Below, piece by piece: positions 12,890-24,313 of a stretch of 64,000 nt of DNA. This stretch comes from Saturnia japonica (lineage: Eukaryota > Arthropoda > Insecta > Lepidoptera > Saturniidae): assembly GCA_033032175.1 (NCBI GenBank), contig CM065304.1, forward strand, positions 10,788,001-10,852,000. The letters are read 5' to 3'. How positions within the stretch are numbered: position 1 is the stretch's first letter; each line of letters starts with the position of its first letter. A program made the position numbers and the translations under genes. Under the pieces are notes generated by a model that had not been told where the DNA came from, did not search any database, and saw nothing but the letters and a program-made list of their open reading frames with translations.

Positions 12890-14860
12890 TTAGAAGCTTG
12901 AAAGATCTCGACTGATGAAGTCTACGCTCCGCCCAACACCGATACAACTTCAAAACTCCGAGTGCTTTCAGTTGGAACTCCAAAACTAGTTCAACTACCT
13001 AGAGAGCAGCGTGCACAATTTTAACGATCTAGAAGTGATGCCTGCGATTAACAGCAGCTTAATAAACTGATCTTGAAGTAATTGAAAAGCGACATGACCC
13101 AGTTTCATAAGAATCGTATTAAATAAGCGCTAGAACGAAACAAAGACTCCAAAGTATTTGGGAGAGATTTGTTGCTAGCTAACGACAAAGCTAATGACTG
13201 ATGACCCGAGCTTTCTTAGCTTCAGAAGTTCTTTATTCAGTTATACACATCAAAGAATCAACCTGATGTGAAACTAACTCTAGGCTCAAGAACCAGATTA
13301 ACCCGACATTATAAAGAAGACATCCCGGACATCAGCTTGTACGAGATTAGTATGTCCCTCAAACAGCTTAAAATTTTATAACAAAGATACCAGAGATGAC
13401 GGAATTACAGCTAAACTATTGGAGACGAGTCGTAACCACTGCTTATTATACTCGAGAACCTAGGTACCTTAAACACCGCAGGTATGAAACATACGTGTGA
13501 TGCATCTAAAATACTTTATCGAAGAGTTATAGGTTCGTCTCATTTTTAAGCAATGTTTACAAGATATTTTCGAGTCATATTACGAACCGTTTTGCGCTTA
13601 GGTTCAATGACTTTCAGCCTTCAGAACAAGCCGGTTTTTGAAAAGGTTTTATTAATGGAGACCCCATATATATGCACTACGGCAGATTATACAGAAGATC
13701 GAAGAGTATACCTGCCCCTTTACTTAGCGTTTGTGAATTAAGAGAAAACCTTTGATTCGATTAAGACCTGTACTGCAGTCTGTCCAGCGGTGCAAAGTTG
13801 ACTACCGAGACATCGAAGTATTGAAGTATACTGTTAGCCATATGGGCCCTGGAGCCTTAGACGGCTTTTACAGCTTCATCTTGGCTAGAAGTGTTAAAGT
13901 GTTTTTATAAAAATGCCACTATCTCAGTGCAAATGCAGGATCAGATCTCGAAACCAATCTTGTTGCAGCGGGTTGTTAGACAAGGAGACGACATCTCCTA
14001 AACCGTTCAAAGCATTCACTGGGTGATGTTTTCAAGGATCTGGACTGGGGAAGACTAGGCATCAATATAAATGGAGAGTTCATCATCGACTTTCGGATTG
14101 CTGACGATATAGTAGTCTTGACTGAGACCTTGGAGGATGTCAGTATAATGTTCAATAGCCACAGTAAAGCTTTGGAATGAGTTAATCTTAGGATGAACAT
14201 GGACAAAACGAAACCTATGCCGAACGTCCGTGTAGCGTTACCTCCCGTTAACATCTACGATTTAAGTTGTTCATGAATATGTTTACCTGAGATAAACCAA
14301 GTAGTTACGTATATCCAGATTCGGCAAAAAGGTTAATCGTTAAATCTAACTGGGCTGGGCAGCGTCTGGGAAAATAAGCAACATCTTTTTGTCCTAAATA
14401 CTGCACTGTCTCAGACGGAATCTTTGATCAGTGTTTGTTGCCAGTGATTACATATGGTGCTGAGACGTAGTTGCTATGGCCCTCATTAGAAAACCCCATC
14501 AAGTTCAAAGTCACTCAAAGGGCAATGGAGAGGGCTATGCTCGGAGCTTCTCTGCGTGATCGAATCGGAAATAATTAAGAGATTCGCAGAAGGACCAAAG
14601 TCACCGACATATCCCTAAGAATAGCTAGATTTAAAGTGGCAGTGGGCGGGGCATGTAGCTCGTACCACAAATAGATGGCCGACGGGGCGAAAGAATTTTC
14701 GTGTGACGACTGTGTACAGGAAGACGCAGCGTGGGCAGATCCACCACAAGATGAACAGACGACCTTGTGTGGTTTGCGGGAAGCGATTGGATGCAAGTAG
14801 CACGGGACCGCTCGTTGTGGCGATATTTGTGGGAGGCCTATGTCCAGTAATGAAATTATG
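12890..14860 (+). pseudogene. RTE-type LINE relic (endonuclease-reverse transcriptase)
   Basis: Read on the plus strand in broken frames this block gives landmarks of an RTE-like reverse transcriptase in order: a DIPDIS-like segment near 13330, RQGDDIS at about 13980, GRLGININGEF near 14060, then FRIADDIVV near 14090-14115, which holds the reverse-transcriptase ADD motif, and a C-terminal part reading KVTQRAMERAMLG (14510-14545) and WQWAGHVARTT (near 14640). Stops and frame changes are spread throughout. The element is 5'-truncated and dead. Frames seen on the opposite strand (13976-14254, 14575-14866) are by-products. Confidence 0.8.
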
Positions 14861-14869
14861 AAACATTAT

Positions 14870-16449
14870 ATGTCATAAGGAATAAGTAATAACGATAACG
14901 GTAAATGAAATTGGACAAAACATTGTATGCATCGCATTATCTTTGCAATACGCTGCCTAAACTGTTTAATAAAAATAATTTTATGGGAAAATAATTCATA
15001 AAGTAATAGAATCAAAACTCAATATTAATATTAAACCTTTAATAATTAAAGAACAATTTGTAAAATGTAATACATGCATATTATGACAACAACAAGTGAC
15101 GAACGGATAATAATAATTTAACCAGGGCGCTGCATTATACAGTAAGCAACTGGATCCAATAATTTTCAGCGTCCCGCCGCGCCGGGCCGGGCTTAATTTG
15201 CCTCCTCTCGTTTTTGTCACTCTAAGCATTTGCCCGTCTTGCCCTCCCTAGATCAGACCAATCAGACCAATCAGATCAACCCAATGTGTGGTTACTGTGT
15301 GTTTCGATTTCTACAACAGTTACTTTTACTATTATTATTAAAGACCAACAAGAATTTATAATGATCTTATATTTAGTAGGAATTCATAAACTGCTTTCTT
15401 AAAATATATATACGTAAATCTATGAGCCAGACTTCCTCCACTTTGCCATTTTAAATTGATTAAATTTACATGACGTATTTCATTTCATTGCTGCCCTTGA
15501 TTATGGGTATAATAGCTACCTACGTACGACTTGCGTTGTATATTTCAATAATATGCTATTCGAGCTATTGATATTTGCCGGATGAAAATGTTACGAAATA
15601 GCTACCGGAATCGATTAACTAAAATATTTATGAAAGTAATGGACACTTTTTCGAAACTGTTTTTTTACTTGTACTTAGGTAATTAATTATTAAAAACAAT
15701 TTTCACTGACAAAATTATTATGTTTAATAGGATTCACATCTATATTTTTAATAAAAGAGTAAAGAGTCGAAATCTGTACATTGAAGATTTTTGAGAAAAA
15801 ATACTACAGGGGTTTTAGAATCCATGAACAGAACATATTTTGATAGTTTTTGAAATTTTTGTCTGTCTGCCTATATGTTTTACGCCAATCACGCAAAAAC
15901 TATTGAAACGAATTTAATGAAATTGGTATGATTATAGTTTATAGTCTGAAAGTACATTTAGGATGCATTTTTACAGTATGGACATTTGTATGGTCTATAA
16001 ATTAAGTTTAGGTTATGTATGTATAAAAATTAATATTTAAAAAAAACTTTTTTAAAATCAAACTTTTAAAGCTCTAATAAGAAAAAAGTAACTTTAAAGT
16101 TTCTTGCTTTTGTTTCTTTTTTTTTAGAGTTTTGAAATACAATCTTGTTTTTAAAAATGATTTTTTACTATTAATCATTTTTCATATATTTCTCAGCAAA
16201 CCCTTTCATTTGATACACATATCATGAGAATGCACAAAAAATAAGTTATCAGCCATCTTGGGCTGTCCACCATAATATAATAGATTTAGATTTAAATTAT
16301 TTTATTTTCGTATTCTCTACCTAAATCTATCTAAATTTCTACGATAGATGTTATTAAATTGTTATTTTTATTAAATTACACTTATCTTTATCTTTACACT
16401 TATCAAACTTATCACTTATGTATTTGTTTTTAAATAATATCGATTAACA
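14870..16449. other. Gene-free stretch with minor repeats
   Basis: No gene was recognised. At 15170-15195 there is a short GC-rich block (cccgccgcgccgggccgggc) and at 15250-15280 three copies of a roughly 9-base unit (atcagacca). A segment at 15850-15990 (tttgtctgtctgcctat, then acgccaatcacgcaaaaact) reads like part of a dispersed lepidopteran element, but no ends were found. Confidence 0.45.
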
Positions 16450-16572
16450 TTTAAAATAATGTTATTGGGTATTCTCAAAGCATATACCAGTCAAATACCG
16501 TAAGGTGAGATTAAGGTAAAGAGAAGTATTTATTTAGTTCCTGTTTATCATAAACGAAATATACACATCTAG
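16450..16572 (+). mobile_element. Helitron-like fragment, 3' end
   Basis: This piece ends in CTAG (16569-16572) followed by T. Its body (gtattctcaaagcatata, caaataccgtaaggtgag) is the inverted counterpart of 30650-30790, which also ends in CTAG. The terminal GC hairpin present at 30622 is missing here. The 5' end was not found. Confidence 0.45.
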
Positions 16573-16589
16573 TATTTGAATATAATTAA

Positions 16590-17214
16590 AACCTATACAA
16601 TTTTTTTTTTAATGCAATACAGGTTTGCGCTTGGCCTCAATCTTACCTGATGGAAAGTAAAAGATGAGGCCGACGATGTAGCGCACTTACCTATTAGATG
16701 CCTATTCACTCTTCGCTTGAAGACTCCCAAGTTATAGGTAGATGGGAAAACATACGACGGGAGTGAATTCCACTCCTTTGCCGTTCCCATAATGAACGAC
16801 GAAGCATAACGCTTCGTGCGAATCAGGGGAAATCCATGATATAAGGATGGAATCCTTCACGGCGTCTAGTTGTCTTATGGTGGAACGGATTGGGCGGAAT
16901 TAAATCGTGCAACTCCTGTGCATACTCTCCAAAGTGCAACCTGTAAAATACTGAGAGGCAAGGTACCTTATGACGATGCTCTAGACTGAGCAATTTTGCC
17001 TTTATCAGTGCTTCATCGCCAACAAGTCGACGAGCTCGGCGCTCAATGGAATCGACAGCGGACAACTGATATTTAGCTGATCCATCCTATAGGTGACAGC
17101 AATATTCTACACAAGAGCGTACCTGTACTTGATACAAGCTGAGAAGCTGGTTCGGTGTGAAATACCGCTTAACCTTGAAGAGAATCCCAATTTCTTAGCA
17201 GCTGTTCTCGCCTT
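16590..17214 (-). pseudogene. Non-LTR retrotransposon relic, reverse-transcriptase C-terminus
   Basis: On the minus strand, broken frames give FTSKARTAAKKLGF, then SAVDSIERRARRLVGDEAL (near 17010-17065), SVFYRLHFGEYAQELHDL, then EWNSLPSYVFPSTYNLGVFK (about 16730-16780). This is the usual C-terminal order after the reverse transcriptase of jockey/CR1-type LINEs: an IERRA-RLVGD segment, an FYR--FGE segment and an EWNSLP-VFP segment. At least one frame change separates 16823-17065 from 16593-16790. The copy is 5'-truncated and dead. A family A Helitron-like piece adjoins its 5' side. Confidence 0.75.
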
Positions 17215-17545
17215 TGAAGTGAAGTGTCTGTTTTAATCTCAAAATAAATGATTTTTAATAAAAGCATATTAAAGTATATACGGTATCTACATATAACAAA
17301 ACAGCAACTTTCAAATTTTTTGTCCGTTTGTTTCGGTTAATCTCTGAAATGGATAGACCGATTTTGACGGGATTTTCACTGGCAGATAGTTGATGTTATA
17401 AGGAGTATCTTAGGTTACTTTTACTTTAGAGTTCCGTGCAAATAAATATACATCAATTCGGGAAAACGACGATTTTGGAGAGCTTACATGGCTTAGGCTA
17501 AATAAACCATAAGAGACACCTTAGCAATAAAAACAGGCACTTTAG
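17215..17545 (+). mobile_element. Helitron-like family A fragment, 5' part
   Basis: The block starts gaagtgaagtgtctg and runs through aaatggatagaccgattttg, gacgggattttcac and taaaccataagagaca, in the same order as the plus-strand family A element at 21138-28471. The first 15 or so bases and the whole 3' end are missing. It lies directly against the LINE relic, so one of them interrupted the other. Confidence 0.6.
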
Positions 17546-17869
17546 ATTTTTTTTCTCTACTTCAATAAATATTAAAAGAAAGAGGTTTTATTAATTTGAC
17601 AATGTATTGGCATATTATTCGAAGCATCCTGGGATGATTCCTTACGTACCATATTTAAAAAAAATTAACAAAAGTATAATAATGATTATTGTAAAATTGC
17701 TTTACTAATGGCGCGAATTGCTGAAACTGTTTTTGCTGATTACTAAAAATTTTAAAACTTTTTGGATATTTTCTGCAAATTAAAACAATTTAATCTTTTT
17801 TTTTACTTTCTGATATGACTGATAAAGCTATAAGGGCATGTAAAATTATAGCCCTACTTGAAGAAAGTT

Positions 17870-18730
17870 GTTCGCATACTTATGTGTCTCAGCGACTGTG
17901 AGTCATTCAATTGTCCAGAGGACTTGGCAACGGTATCAAAAGGCCAGTGCAGTTAAAAGAAGACCAGGTTAGGGAAGAAAACGATGCACAGAACGAAGAG
18001 ATGACCGCTTTTTGTTCAGTCAGGCTATGTGGAATCGTAACACGTCAAGTGTTGACCTAAAGAAGAGCCTTAAGAAGTAAGAAGAGTAGAAGTTAGCTCG
18101 TGGACAGTCAGGAGGAGGCTTTTGGTTGCCAATATCAGCAGTTACCGCCCGGCTCCGGGCCCTAAATTACTCCTGAGCATCATGTTGCACGACTTCGGTT
18201 TGCTCGAAACTAAATATTGTTTTTTGATGTATGTATGTGGAAGTGTGTTTCGAAGAAATCATTCCAATAGGCAGAGGCTCCGTTATAATTTGGGCAGCAA
18301 TTAATTCGACGGAGTGTATGGGCTTAGTTTTCATAGAAAATGGAACATTAAATGCACACTGATACATAACAAAAGCCCTAATTCCACATGCACAGCCTGC
18401 ATTGACTGCTCCTGAGGAAAATTCCATTTTTATGGACGACAACGCTCGCCCTCACCGTTTTAACGTCGTAAAAGCGTATATGCAAGAAGTTGGGATCCGT
18501 CGTTTAGATTGCCCAGCTCGAAGTCCTGACCTCAGTTCAATTAAGCATGTCTGGGATGTTTTAAAGGCCGGGTAAGATCAATGCAACCTGCTCCATAAAA
18601 TATCAGGGAGCTAAAAATAATTGCAGAAGAGTGGGAACGAATTCCTCAAAACGTTATTAAAAAATATCGTGGAAAGCATGCCTAGAAGGATTCAAGCTTT
18701 GATTCAAGCCTTGAAGGTCACACTCGTTAT
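17870..18730 (+). pseudogene. Tc1-like transposase relic
   Basis: On the plus strand broken frames give a helix-turn-helix segment (IVQRTWQRYQKASAVK-like, about 17910-17960), a GRKRCTERRDDRFL segment, then GSVIIWAAINSTECMGLVFI (near 18270-18340), FMDDNARPHRFN near 18430 and SPDLSSIKHVWDV near 18525. These are the second and third catalytic blocks of a Tc1-type transposase; here the final acidic residue of PIEH has become Lys (SIKH). Many stops and a missing first catalytic block show a dead copy. It is not the same family as the intact element at 37084-38680. Confidence 0.8.
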
Positions 18731-19079
18731 TAGGTTTCTACTTTGTAACTGTTTTAATTAAAAAAAAACAAAAAAAAAATGTTCTTGTCTTTATTGCTCA
18801 CCACTTCTTATTGTTTGGGTGTGTACATCGGTTTTATGGAATTCATCGAAAAATAATGTAAAAATTGCGAAAATTAACTTCATGCATATACTAATTTACA
18901 CGATTATAAAGTATACAGAATAAGTCAAACAATTAAATTTAAAATAATTAACTGAAATCGTCCTTAGAACAGAAATTTCTTTAGGTTTCCGTTTTTTTTA
19001 CACAGGAGTGTACAAAACCTACCTACCAAATTATTGTGGTAAATACATAATAAAAATATCAACAATAAAGTTAGCGAAA

Positions 19080-19207
19080 TCATATCTCTATCTTCTGAGC
19101 ATCACCCGCAAAAAGCATTTTTGTTTTTAAAATAACCGCGCGTGTGGCCGATCGGTGGCATCGCGGCATCCTGAAGCCACGCGAGCTCAACCGCGGGCAC
19201 AGCTTGT
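19080..19207 (+). mobile_element. Helitron-like family A fragment, 3' end only
   Basis: It begins within the tatcttctgagcatc block, passes gcatttttgtttttaaaat and ends ccgcgggcacagcttg before T. The terminal CTAG has mutated to CTTG. No 5' part is attached. The minus-strand frame at 19080-19268 lies in it and is not a gene. Confidence 0.55.
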
Positions 19208-19412
19208 TTAAAATATAAAACCTTAGATTAATAATAATAAAAACCAAGCCATAATTAAATGTTACCATATATTTTTAAATTACTATTACTAATACAGCAG
19301 TAATTGGACTGCATAAACATTGTATTTACATAAACATAAATACTTTGTAATTTTTTATTATATTTCAAATTATCAATTCCCTAGGTATTTACATATAAGT
19401 ATAAATATCTGG

Positions 19413-19571
19413 GCGACCGAGCTAAGCTACGGTGTCTTATAAACAAAAAAAGAAAAACACCTATCTAGGTAAACTTCGTATGTAAAACATTATCTAAATA
19501 AAAAGTTTCATCGAAATCGTTAGAGCCGTTTCCGAGAAACCAATTATATATACAAGAATTGTTCACTTAAT
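19413..19571 (-). repeat. Dispersed repeat with ttataagacaccg end, copy 2
   Basis: Inverted copy of the block at 2449-2636: it reads gcgaccgagctaagctacgg and tgtcttataaacaaa, then aacttcgtatgtaaaacatt, and ends gttcacttaa. Both outer ends agree with copy 1, which supports a discrete mobile unit of about 160-190 bp. No coding capacity. Confidence 0.65.
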
Positions 19572-19928
19572 ACAATAAGATGTAAAAAAATATAGGTTAT
19601 CTATTTTATTAAAATAAAATAAAAACTGTTCTAGAGGTGAAGAATTAACATAATATTGTATCTAACATAAAAATCGGTCGCCTACTTTCTGAGAAAATCG
19701 CACACATCAAATTATATTGGAGTAAGAGAGAACATTTTTTTTGTCAATGAAAAACAATAGGCCCCACCTTATCAGATTTCATGTCGGATGTCTTTAATAT
19801 TAGATGCAGTTCGTAATCATTATCCTAAAATTATAAGGATTTATAATAGTTAAATTTTTAGTCAAGTTACTATAAAATGTTCTATGTCCTACGGTGTATT
19901 ACTGTGATCGGATAAATGCTAGCGCGCA

Positions 19929-20079
19929 CGGGTGACTTCTATCGCCGTGACTGTTTCTTCACCCTTGCTAATTCTATGGATAAAACTGTGTTATCACGTT
20001 GTAAAGTGCGTGCAACTCTTAATATATCCATAGAACCAGACAACGGTGACGAAACAGTCACGGTAACAAAAGTCACTCT
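19929..20079. repeat. Short inverted-repeat (MITE-like) element
   Basis: The left arm (19929-19979, starting cgggtgacttctatcgccg) pairs with the right arm (20028-20079, ending ggtaacaaaagtcactct) over about 51 bases at roughly three quarters identity, with the core gtgactgtttc...gaaacagtcac perfect. The spacer is 48 bases. This fits a miniature inverted-repeat transposon. A frame of 83 codons at 19916-20167 runs through it and is unlikely to be a gene. No clear target duplication was identified. Confidence 0.55.
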
Positions 20080-20454
20080 AGAATGTAGGGTAGGTACCTA
20101 CCTTATAAAACATACTTACAACATGTATCTTTTTATAAATTATAAATGTACATTTCTTTTTAACTAACTATTGTGAATTATCTACACCACGAGTATCAAG
20201 AATTTAAGACACGTTCAATATCGTAAATTACGAATCGTGGTTGCCTTTTATTCAATTAATATGCAATATCTAGTTATAAGGCAAAAAAATTAATACTAAC
20301 TTTACATTACATTACTATTAGGTATATTACATTTGAAATAATATATATTAGGTAGTATTTATCTTAGTAAAATATCGAATTCAACTATTTAAATTATATA
20401 AAAATAATAATAGATGGAAATATAATTAAAACAAAACTAAAGTATTCTAATGTT

Positions 20455-20510
20455 ATTATTACATACCATCACGCCTGTATTCCCCGAAGCGTTAGGCAGA
20501 GGTTTAGAAG
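20455..20510 (-). repeat. SINE fragment, 3' end (same family as 42751-43019)
   Basis: The plus-strand wording acataccatcacgcctgta, ttccccgaagcgttaggc, agagg matches the 3' end of the tRNA-derived SINE at 42751-43019 read in the same orientation. The tRNA-like head is absent. Confidence 0.55.
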
Positions 20511-20554
20511 GTTAAGGTTTTTAGAAGTTTTAAGCTAAAAGAGAATGAGACAGA

Positions 20555-20845
20555 AAGAGAGAGAGAAAGAGATAAGTTTCACTTTTACCGCGTGTGAACT
20601 CACACTCAAATTTTTTTATTGAAGTGAAACTTCTTTTGGGGCAGATTTTAAGAAACGAAAAAGAGATAGCTATAAATTTATATATAGGTTATATATAGGC
20701 TGTGAGAGAACGAGATAGAATGTGTTTCTATATAGTTTCCTTATCCTTCACCTATTCATAATGTACTCGAAATATATATAAAGAGAGAGAGAGAGAAGTT
20801 TACTTCTACCGCGCATGAACTCACACTATTTTTTTTTTACTTTAT
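20555..20845. repeat. Pair of imperfect 60-bp direct repeats rich in GA
   Basis: Two blocks, 20555-20620 and 20783-20845, share the order (ag)n, aagtttcacttttaccgcg or aagtttacttctaccgcgc, then tgaactcacact and a poly-T run. They lie about 230 bases apart. Origin is unknown; a tandem duplication or two insertions of one short repeat would both fit. Confidence 0.45.
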
Positions 20846-21227
20846 TATATTCATAGGGTTAACGTAGCTAGCATCAGAGTGTTGCTTACATTTACCGACC
20901 ATTCAAAATTTTTAACAATTCATTTCAAATAAAACAAACAATCCAATAAATATCTAATTTTAAAATAGATCCCACACTTCAAGATTAATTTCATGTAATT
21001 ATCATATAAATAAATGTCTAGTTAATAAGTTATTTTTGCAGTTTAGAACTACAAGAAATATAGTATACGCCATGGCCACAAGTAAAACTGATTAGGTCCC
21101 GCAGACAATAAATATACAAAATGTTATAGTTTTGTAATCTATACAATTATAAAATTGAAGTGTCTCTTTGTAATGTCAAAATAACAGTTTTTTACTAAAT
21201 GTATATGAAACTATATACAATACCTAT

Positions 21228-21608
21228 TGTGTAGGAAATGTAGTTATGAGGACATGTATCCACCACTCACCCGCACACGGAGATCCTTTTCTTCGGGGTA
21301 CCCCGGCTGAGTTTGTGGCTTAGGTTGCTGATCTTCTTAACAAGGCACTAGTCTACACTGGCACTAGGATTTATTACGGTTTTCAGGAGATTATAACCGA
21401 TTTTATAATTTTTCTCAACGCAGTTGCACTCAGAGCGGTTTGCAAGTTGCGAGATACAAACGTACTACGTTTTTTTGATAGAGGGCAGCACTTGCGTTCG
21501 TTTAAAGTGCGTTAAGGTAGATAGGTGGACAGATACATTCCATTTTACTAATAAAACTAATATAGAAAAAGATTTGTGCTGACATATACCCAATGAAAAT
21601 ACGGAACA
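21228..21608 (-). repeat. 3' LTR of the Bel-Pao element
   Basis: Read on the minus strand it starts TGTTCCGTATTTTCATTGG and ends CATTTCCTACACA. It matches 27660-28040 at 377 of 381 positions; the four differences seen on the plus strand are c/t near 21286, a/g near 21428, c/t near 21468 and c/g near 21548. Confidence 0.95.
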
Positions 21609-21621
21609 TGCCGCCGACCTT
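21609..21621 (-). promoter_or_regulatory. Candidate polypurine tract next to the 3' LTR
   Basis: Immediately upstream of the 3' LTR on the minus strand lies AAGGTCGGCGGCA, a G-rich tract in the position where plus-strand DNA synthesis is primed. It is not a pure purine run, which is common in Bel-Pao elements. Confidence 0.55.
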
Positions 21622-21695
21622 AAAATAACTATCTTATTTTAAAGAAAACGATATAAACTAACTTAACATAAGACTACGATATGTTATAATAGTAC

Positions 21696-24125
21696 CTAGT
21701 CAATAGGTAAAGGACAGACCTTTACTACAGGCCTTTTGGTAAGGGTGTTACTCATGCGTACGGTTACAACACGAACAACCCCGTCGGCACCCGGATGAAG
21801 CTTATGCACACGAGCCAGGCGCCACTGCAGCGGTGGGAGGTTGTTGTCAATTAGCACAACTACAGTACCCTCAGCGAGGGGTGTGCTCGTATTATCGTGG
21901 AACCATTTACTTCTTTGTTGAAGTTGATGTAGATATTCAACACTCCAGCGTTTCCAAAAATGTTGTACGGCCTGTTGAATGATTTGCCATCGAACGAGGC
22001 GACTAGGATTGTTAGTTGATAAGTCGACTTCAGGTAAGGAAACCAATGGTTCCCCAACTAGAAAATGTCCTGGTGTAAGAGGTAATAGATCACTGGTATC
22101 ATTGCTCTGTACGCAAAGGGGCCTAGAGTTAAGTATAGCTTCTATTTGACAAAGAAGTGTATTGAATTCGTCGTGATTCAAGGTAAGTTGCCCTATCACC
22201 CGGTAAAGATGAGATTTCATACTTTTGACAGCAGCCTCGAATATGCCACCGAAATGACTTGCATAAGGTGGGTTAAAATGCCAAGTTATCGATAAAGAAG
22301 TTAATTTTTCATTTATATGAGCTTGAGTTGTGTCATTTTGTAAAAAGGTTTGCAAATCCATCAAGTACCGATCGCAGCCGACAAAATTTCGACCGCAATC
22401 CGAATAAACGTCATTGCAAAGTCCGCGTCGGGAAATAAAACGGCGTAAAGCATTAAGAAATGCTTCTGTCGATAATTCTGGTACCAACTCCAAATGCACT
22501 GCCTTCGTTGACATGCACACAAAGACGCATACATAAGATTTGTATTTTATCGCGTTACCATATTTTCTTGACTTCAGAAAGAAATGTCCCACGAAATCTA
22601 CGCCTACATGTAGGAATGGCCTGAGAGCTCGCACTCTTGCAGCGGGAAGTGGAGCCATGGGTGGCTGCGGAGCAGACGGACGAGTGCGAAAACAACGAAC
22701 GCAACGGCGTGTGCGCATTCGGACTGCATCGCGGGCAGATAAGATCCAGTAGTTTTGAGATAAAAGAAATTGCAATGTCTGTGGACCTACGTGCAAATGT
22801 AATTTATGAAAATAATCTATAAGTAAAGTCGTGAAGAAATGTTTTTTAGGTAAAATGATCTGATGCTTTGCATCGTAAGAAATTTGAGCACGTTGTATCC
22901 TACCGCCGACCCTGAGAAGTCCGGCTTCATCAAGAAAGGGCTTCAACTTTTGGAGTTTGTTCGTACAGACATCATTATCTTTCAAACGGACAATGTCGTC
23001 AGCGAACTGATTTTGCTGCACGAGACTGATAACTCGATTTAAAGCGAATTTTGTTTCAGGGACGGTGATGCAAGAAGACGAATAAGATTTTACCTTACGA
23101 CATCTATAATAAAATCGAAAGATTATGGAAACAACGCGTAGTAATTTCGGTAATGACGAAAATCGTTCTAGAAATTGTAAGTCAGGAATTAGTTGTTTGG
23201 ATATAAAAACGTATTTTCGTCGTTCTTCATTTGTTTGTAAGTCAACATTGGAAATAGGCCAATCAGATTGGACCTGCTTAAGCCAGGTAGGCCCATTAAA
23301 CCAAAGCTCATGGTCTAAGTTGGATGGTAGCACACCTCTGGATGCTGGATCCGCAGGATTATGCTCTGAGCGGACATGACGCCAGTGTGCGGCGGGCACG
23401 CGGCTCGTGGTCTCTGTGACACGGTTAGACACAAAAGTACGCCATTCATGCGACGATGAGCGTAGCCATGCAAGTGTGACCGCAGAGTCACTCCAAGCAT
23501 ACACATTTTCGATGGATAGAAAGTTAGTGTAGATATCTAGTATTTTATTAATTAGTTTTGATAAAAGAAAGGCGGCACATAACTCTAAGCGTGGAAGCGT
23601 TATTCGTTTCAAAGGTGCAACCTTTGTTTTAGCGAGAAGAAGATAAACATGAGCCGTGTCTTGAGCGTCAATGACACGTAGGTAGACACAAGCAGCATAT
23701 GCCTTTTCGGAAGCATCCGAGAAACCATGTATTTGTATCTCGTTATTGTGATTAGGAAGCACGTGACGTGGCAAAGAGATAAATTGAAGTAAAGGAAGTT
23801 CAGATATGAACGTTGACCAGAGATCACAAACACCTTGAGGAGGAGCTTCATCCCAACCTGTGCCTGAAATCCATAGAAGTTGAATTAAATGCTTAGCAAA
23901 TAATATGATAGGGCTAAGGAATCCTAAAGGGTCGTAAATTTTTGAAAACTCTGAAAGCATTATACGTTTCGTGCATTTCTGGGGATGAGACTCCACCTGA
24001 TAAGAAAACGAGTCTAATTTTGGATTCCATTTGAGACCTAGAACCTTGACCGAAGTATCAGTGTCGAGTGCTGAAAGAATCAGAGCGTCATCTGGATTCG
24101 AATTGTTACTGCTAATGGCTGACAA
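21696..24125 (-). CDS. Bel-Pao pol C-terminal part: peptidase-A17-type region, RNase H, integrase
   Basis: An open frame of 809 codons forms the last part of pol. Residues about 25-110 hold the Pao connection region (GLKWNP, IYDPLGFLSP). RNase H follows with acidic residues D137 (FSDAS), E181 (RLELC), D213 (WSDSA) and D259 (NPADPASRG). The integrase zinc finger is H440, H445, C475, C478; its catalytic triad is D510 (VGVDFVG), D576 (SDCGRNF) and E630 (FGGIFEAA). Around 683-760 lies the C-terminal domain typical of Pao integrases (LTPGHFLVGEPL). All catalytic residues are present. The true start of this part is in the frame upstream: the Met shown at the 5' end is internal, and the frame joins the reverse-transcriptase frame near 24175 only if about one base is restored. 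Confidence 0.9.
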   Translation of the reverse strand: MSAISSNNSNPDDALILSALDTDTSVKVLGLKWNPKLDSFSYQVESHPQKCTKRIMLSEFSKIYDPLGFLSPIILFAKHLIQLLWISGTGWDEAPPQGVCDLWSTFISELPLLQFISLPRHVLPNHNNEIQIHGFSDASEKAYAACVYLRVIDAQDTAHVYLLLAKTKVAPLKRITLPRLELCAAFLLSKLINKILDIYTNFLSIENVYAWSDSAVTLAWLRSSSHEWRTFVSNRVTETTSRVPAAHWRHVRSEHNPADPASRGVLPSNLDHELWFNGPTWLKQVQSDWPISNVDLQTNEERRKYVFISKQLIPDLQFLERFSSLPKLLRVVSIIFRFYYRCRKVKSYSSSCITVPETKFALNRVISLVQQNQFADDIVRLKDNDVCTNKLQKLKPFLDEAGLLRVGGRIQRAQISYDAKHQIILPKKHFFTTLLIDYFHKLHLHVGPQTLQFLLSQNYWILSARDAVRMRTRRCVRCFRTRPSAPQPPMAPLPAARVRALRPFLHVGVDFVGHFFLKSRKYGNAIKYKSYVCVFVCMSTKAVHLELVPELSTEAFLNALRRFISRRGLCNDVYSDCGRNFVGCDRYLMDLQTFLQNDTTQAHINEKLTSLSITWHFNPPYASHFGGIFEAAVKSMKSHLYRVIGQLTLNHDEFNTLLCQIEAILNSRPLCVQSNDTSDLLPLTPGHFLVGEPLVSLPEVDLSTNNPSRLVRWQIIQQAVQHFWKRWSVEYLHQLQQRSKWFHDNTSTPLAEGTVVVLIDNNLPPLQWRLARVHKLHPGADGVVRVVTVRMSNTLTKRPVVKVCPLPID

Positions 24126-24313
24126 GAAGTCAGGGCAATTGCTAGTCCATTTACGGAGTTCGAACGTTCCTGTCTTGCAAGCGGCAGGAGCTCACGTTGC
24201 ATCACAAGAGCGTCTTCAAGACTTTCAGCCCCTGACACGATGTCATCTACGAACACCTCATTCAGCAGCACATGCGAAGCGATTGGATAGGACGCGGATT
24301 CGTCCATTGCCAA
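24080..24313 (-). pseudogene. Bel-Pao pol fragment carrying the FVDD motif
   Basis: This 77-codon stretch continues the upstream reverse-transcriptase frame directly after the stop at 24314-24316. It contains LLNEVFVDDIVSGAESLEDA with the two catalytic Asp of the polymerase active site (FVDD near 24242-24253). It then leaves the true frame near 24175, where reading must move to the integrase frame (text then becomes TGTFELRKWTSNCPDFLSA). It is therefore a piece of pol and not a gene of its own. Confidence 0.85.

Noticed and set aside
15170..15195. GC-rich block as a promoter or CpG island
   Set aside because: Only about 25 bases long and with no gene beside it.
18167..18442. 91-codon minus-strand frame
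   Set aside because: It is antisense to the Tc1 relic whose catalytic blocks are readable on the plus strand.
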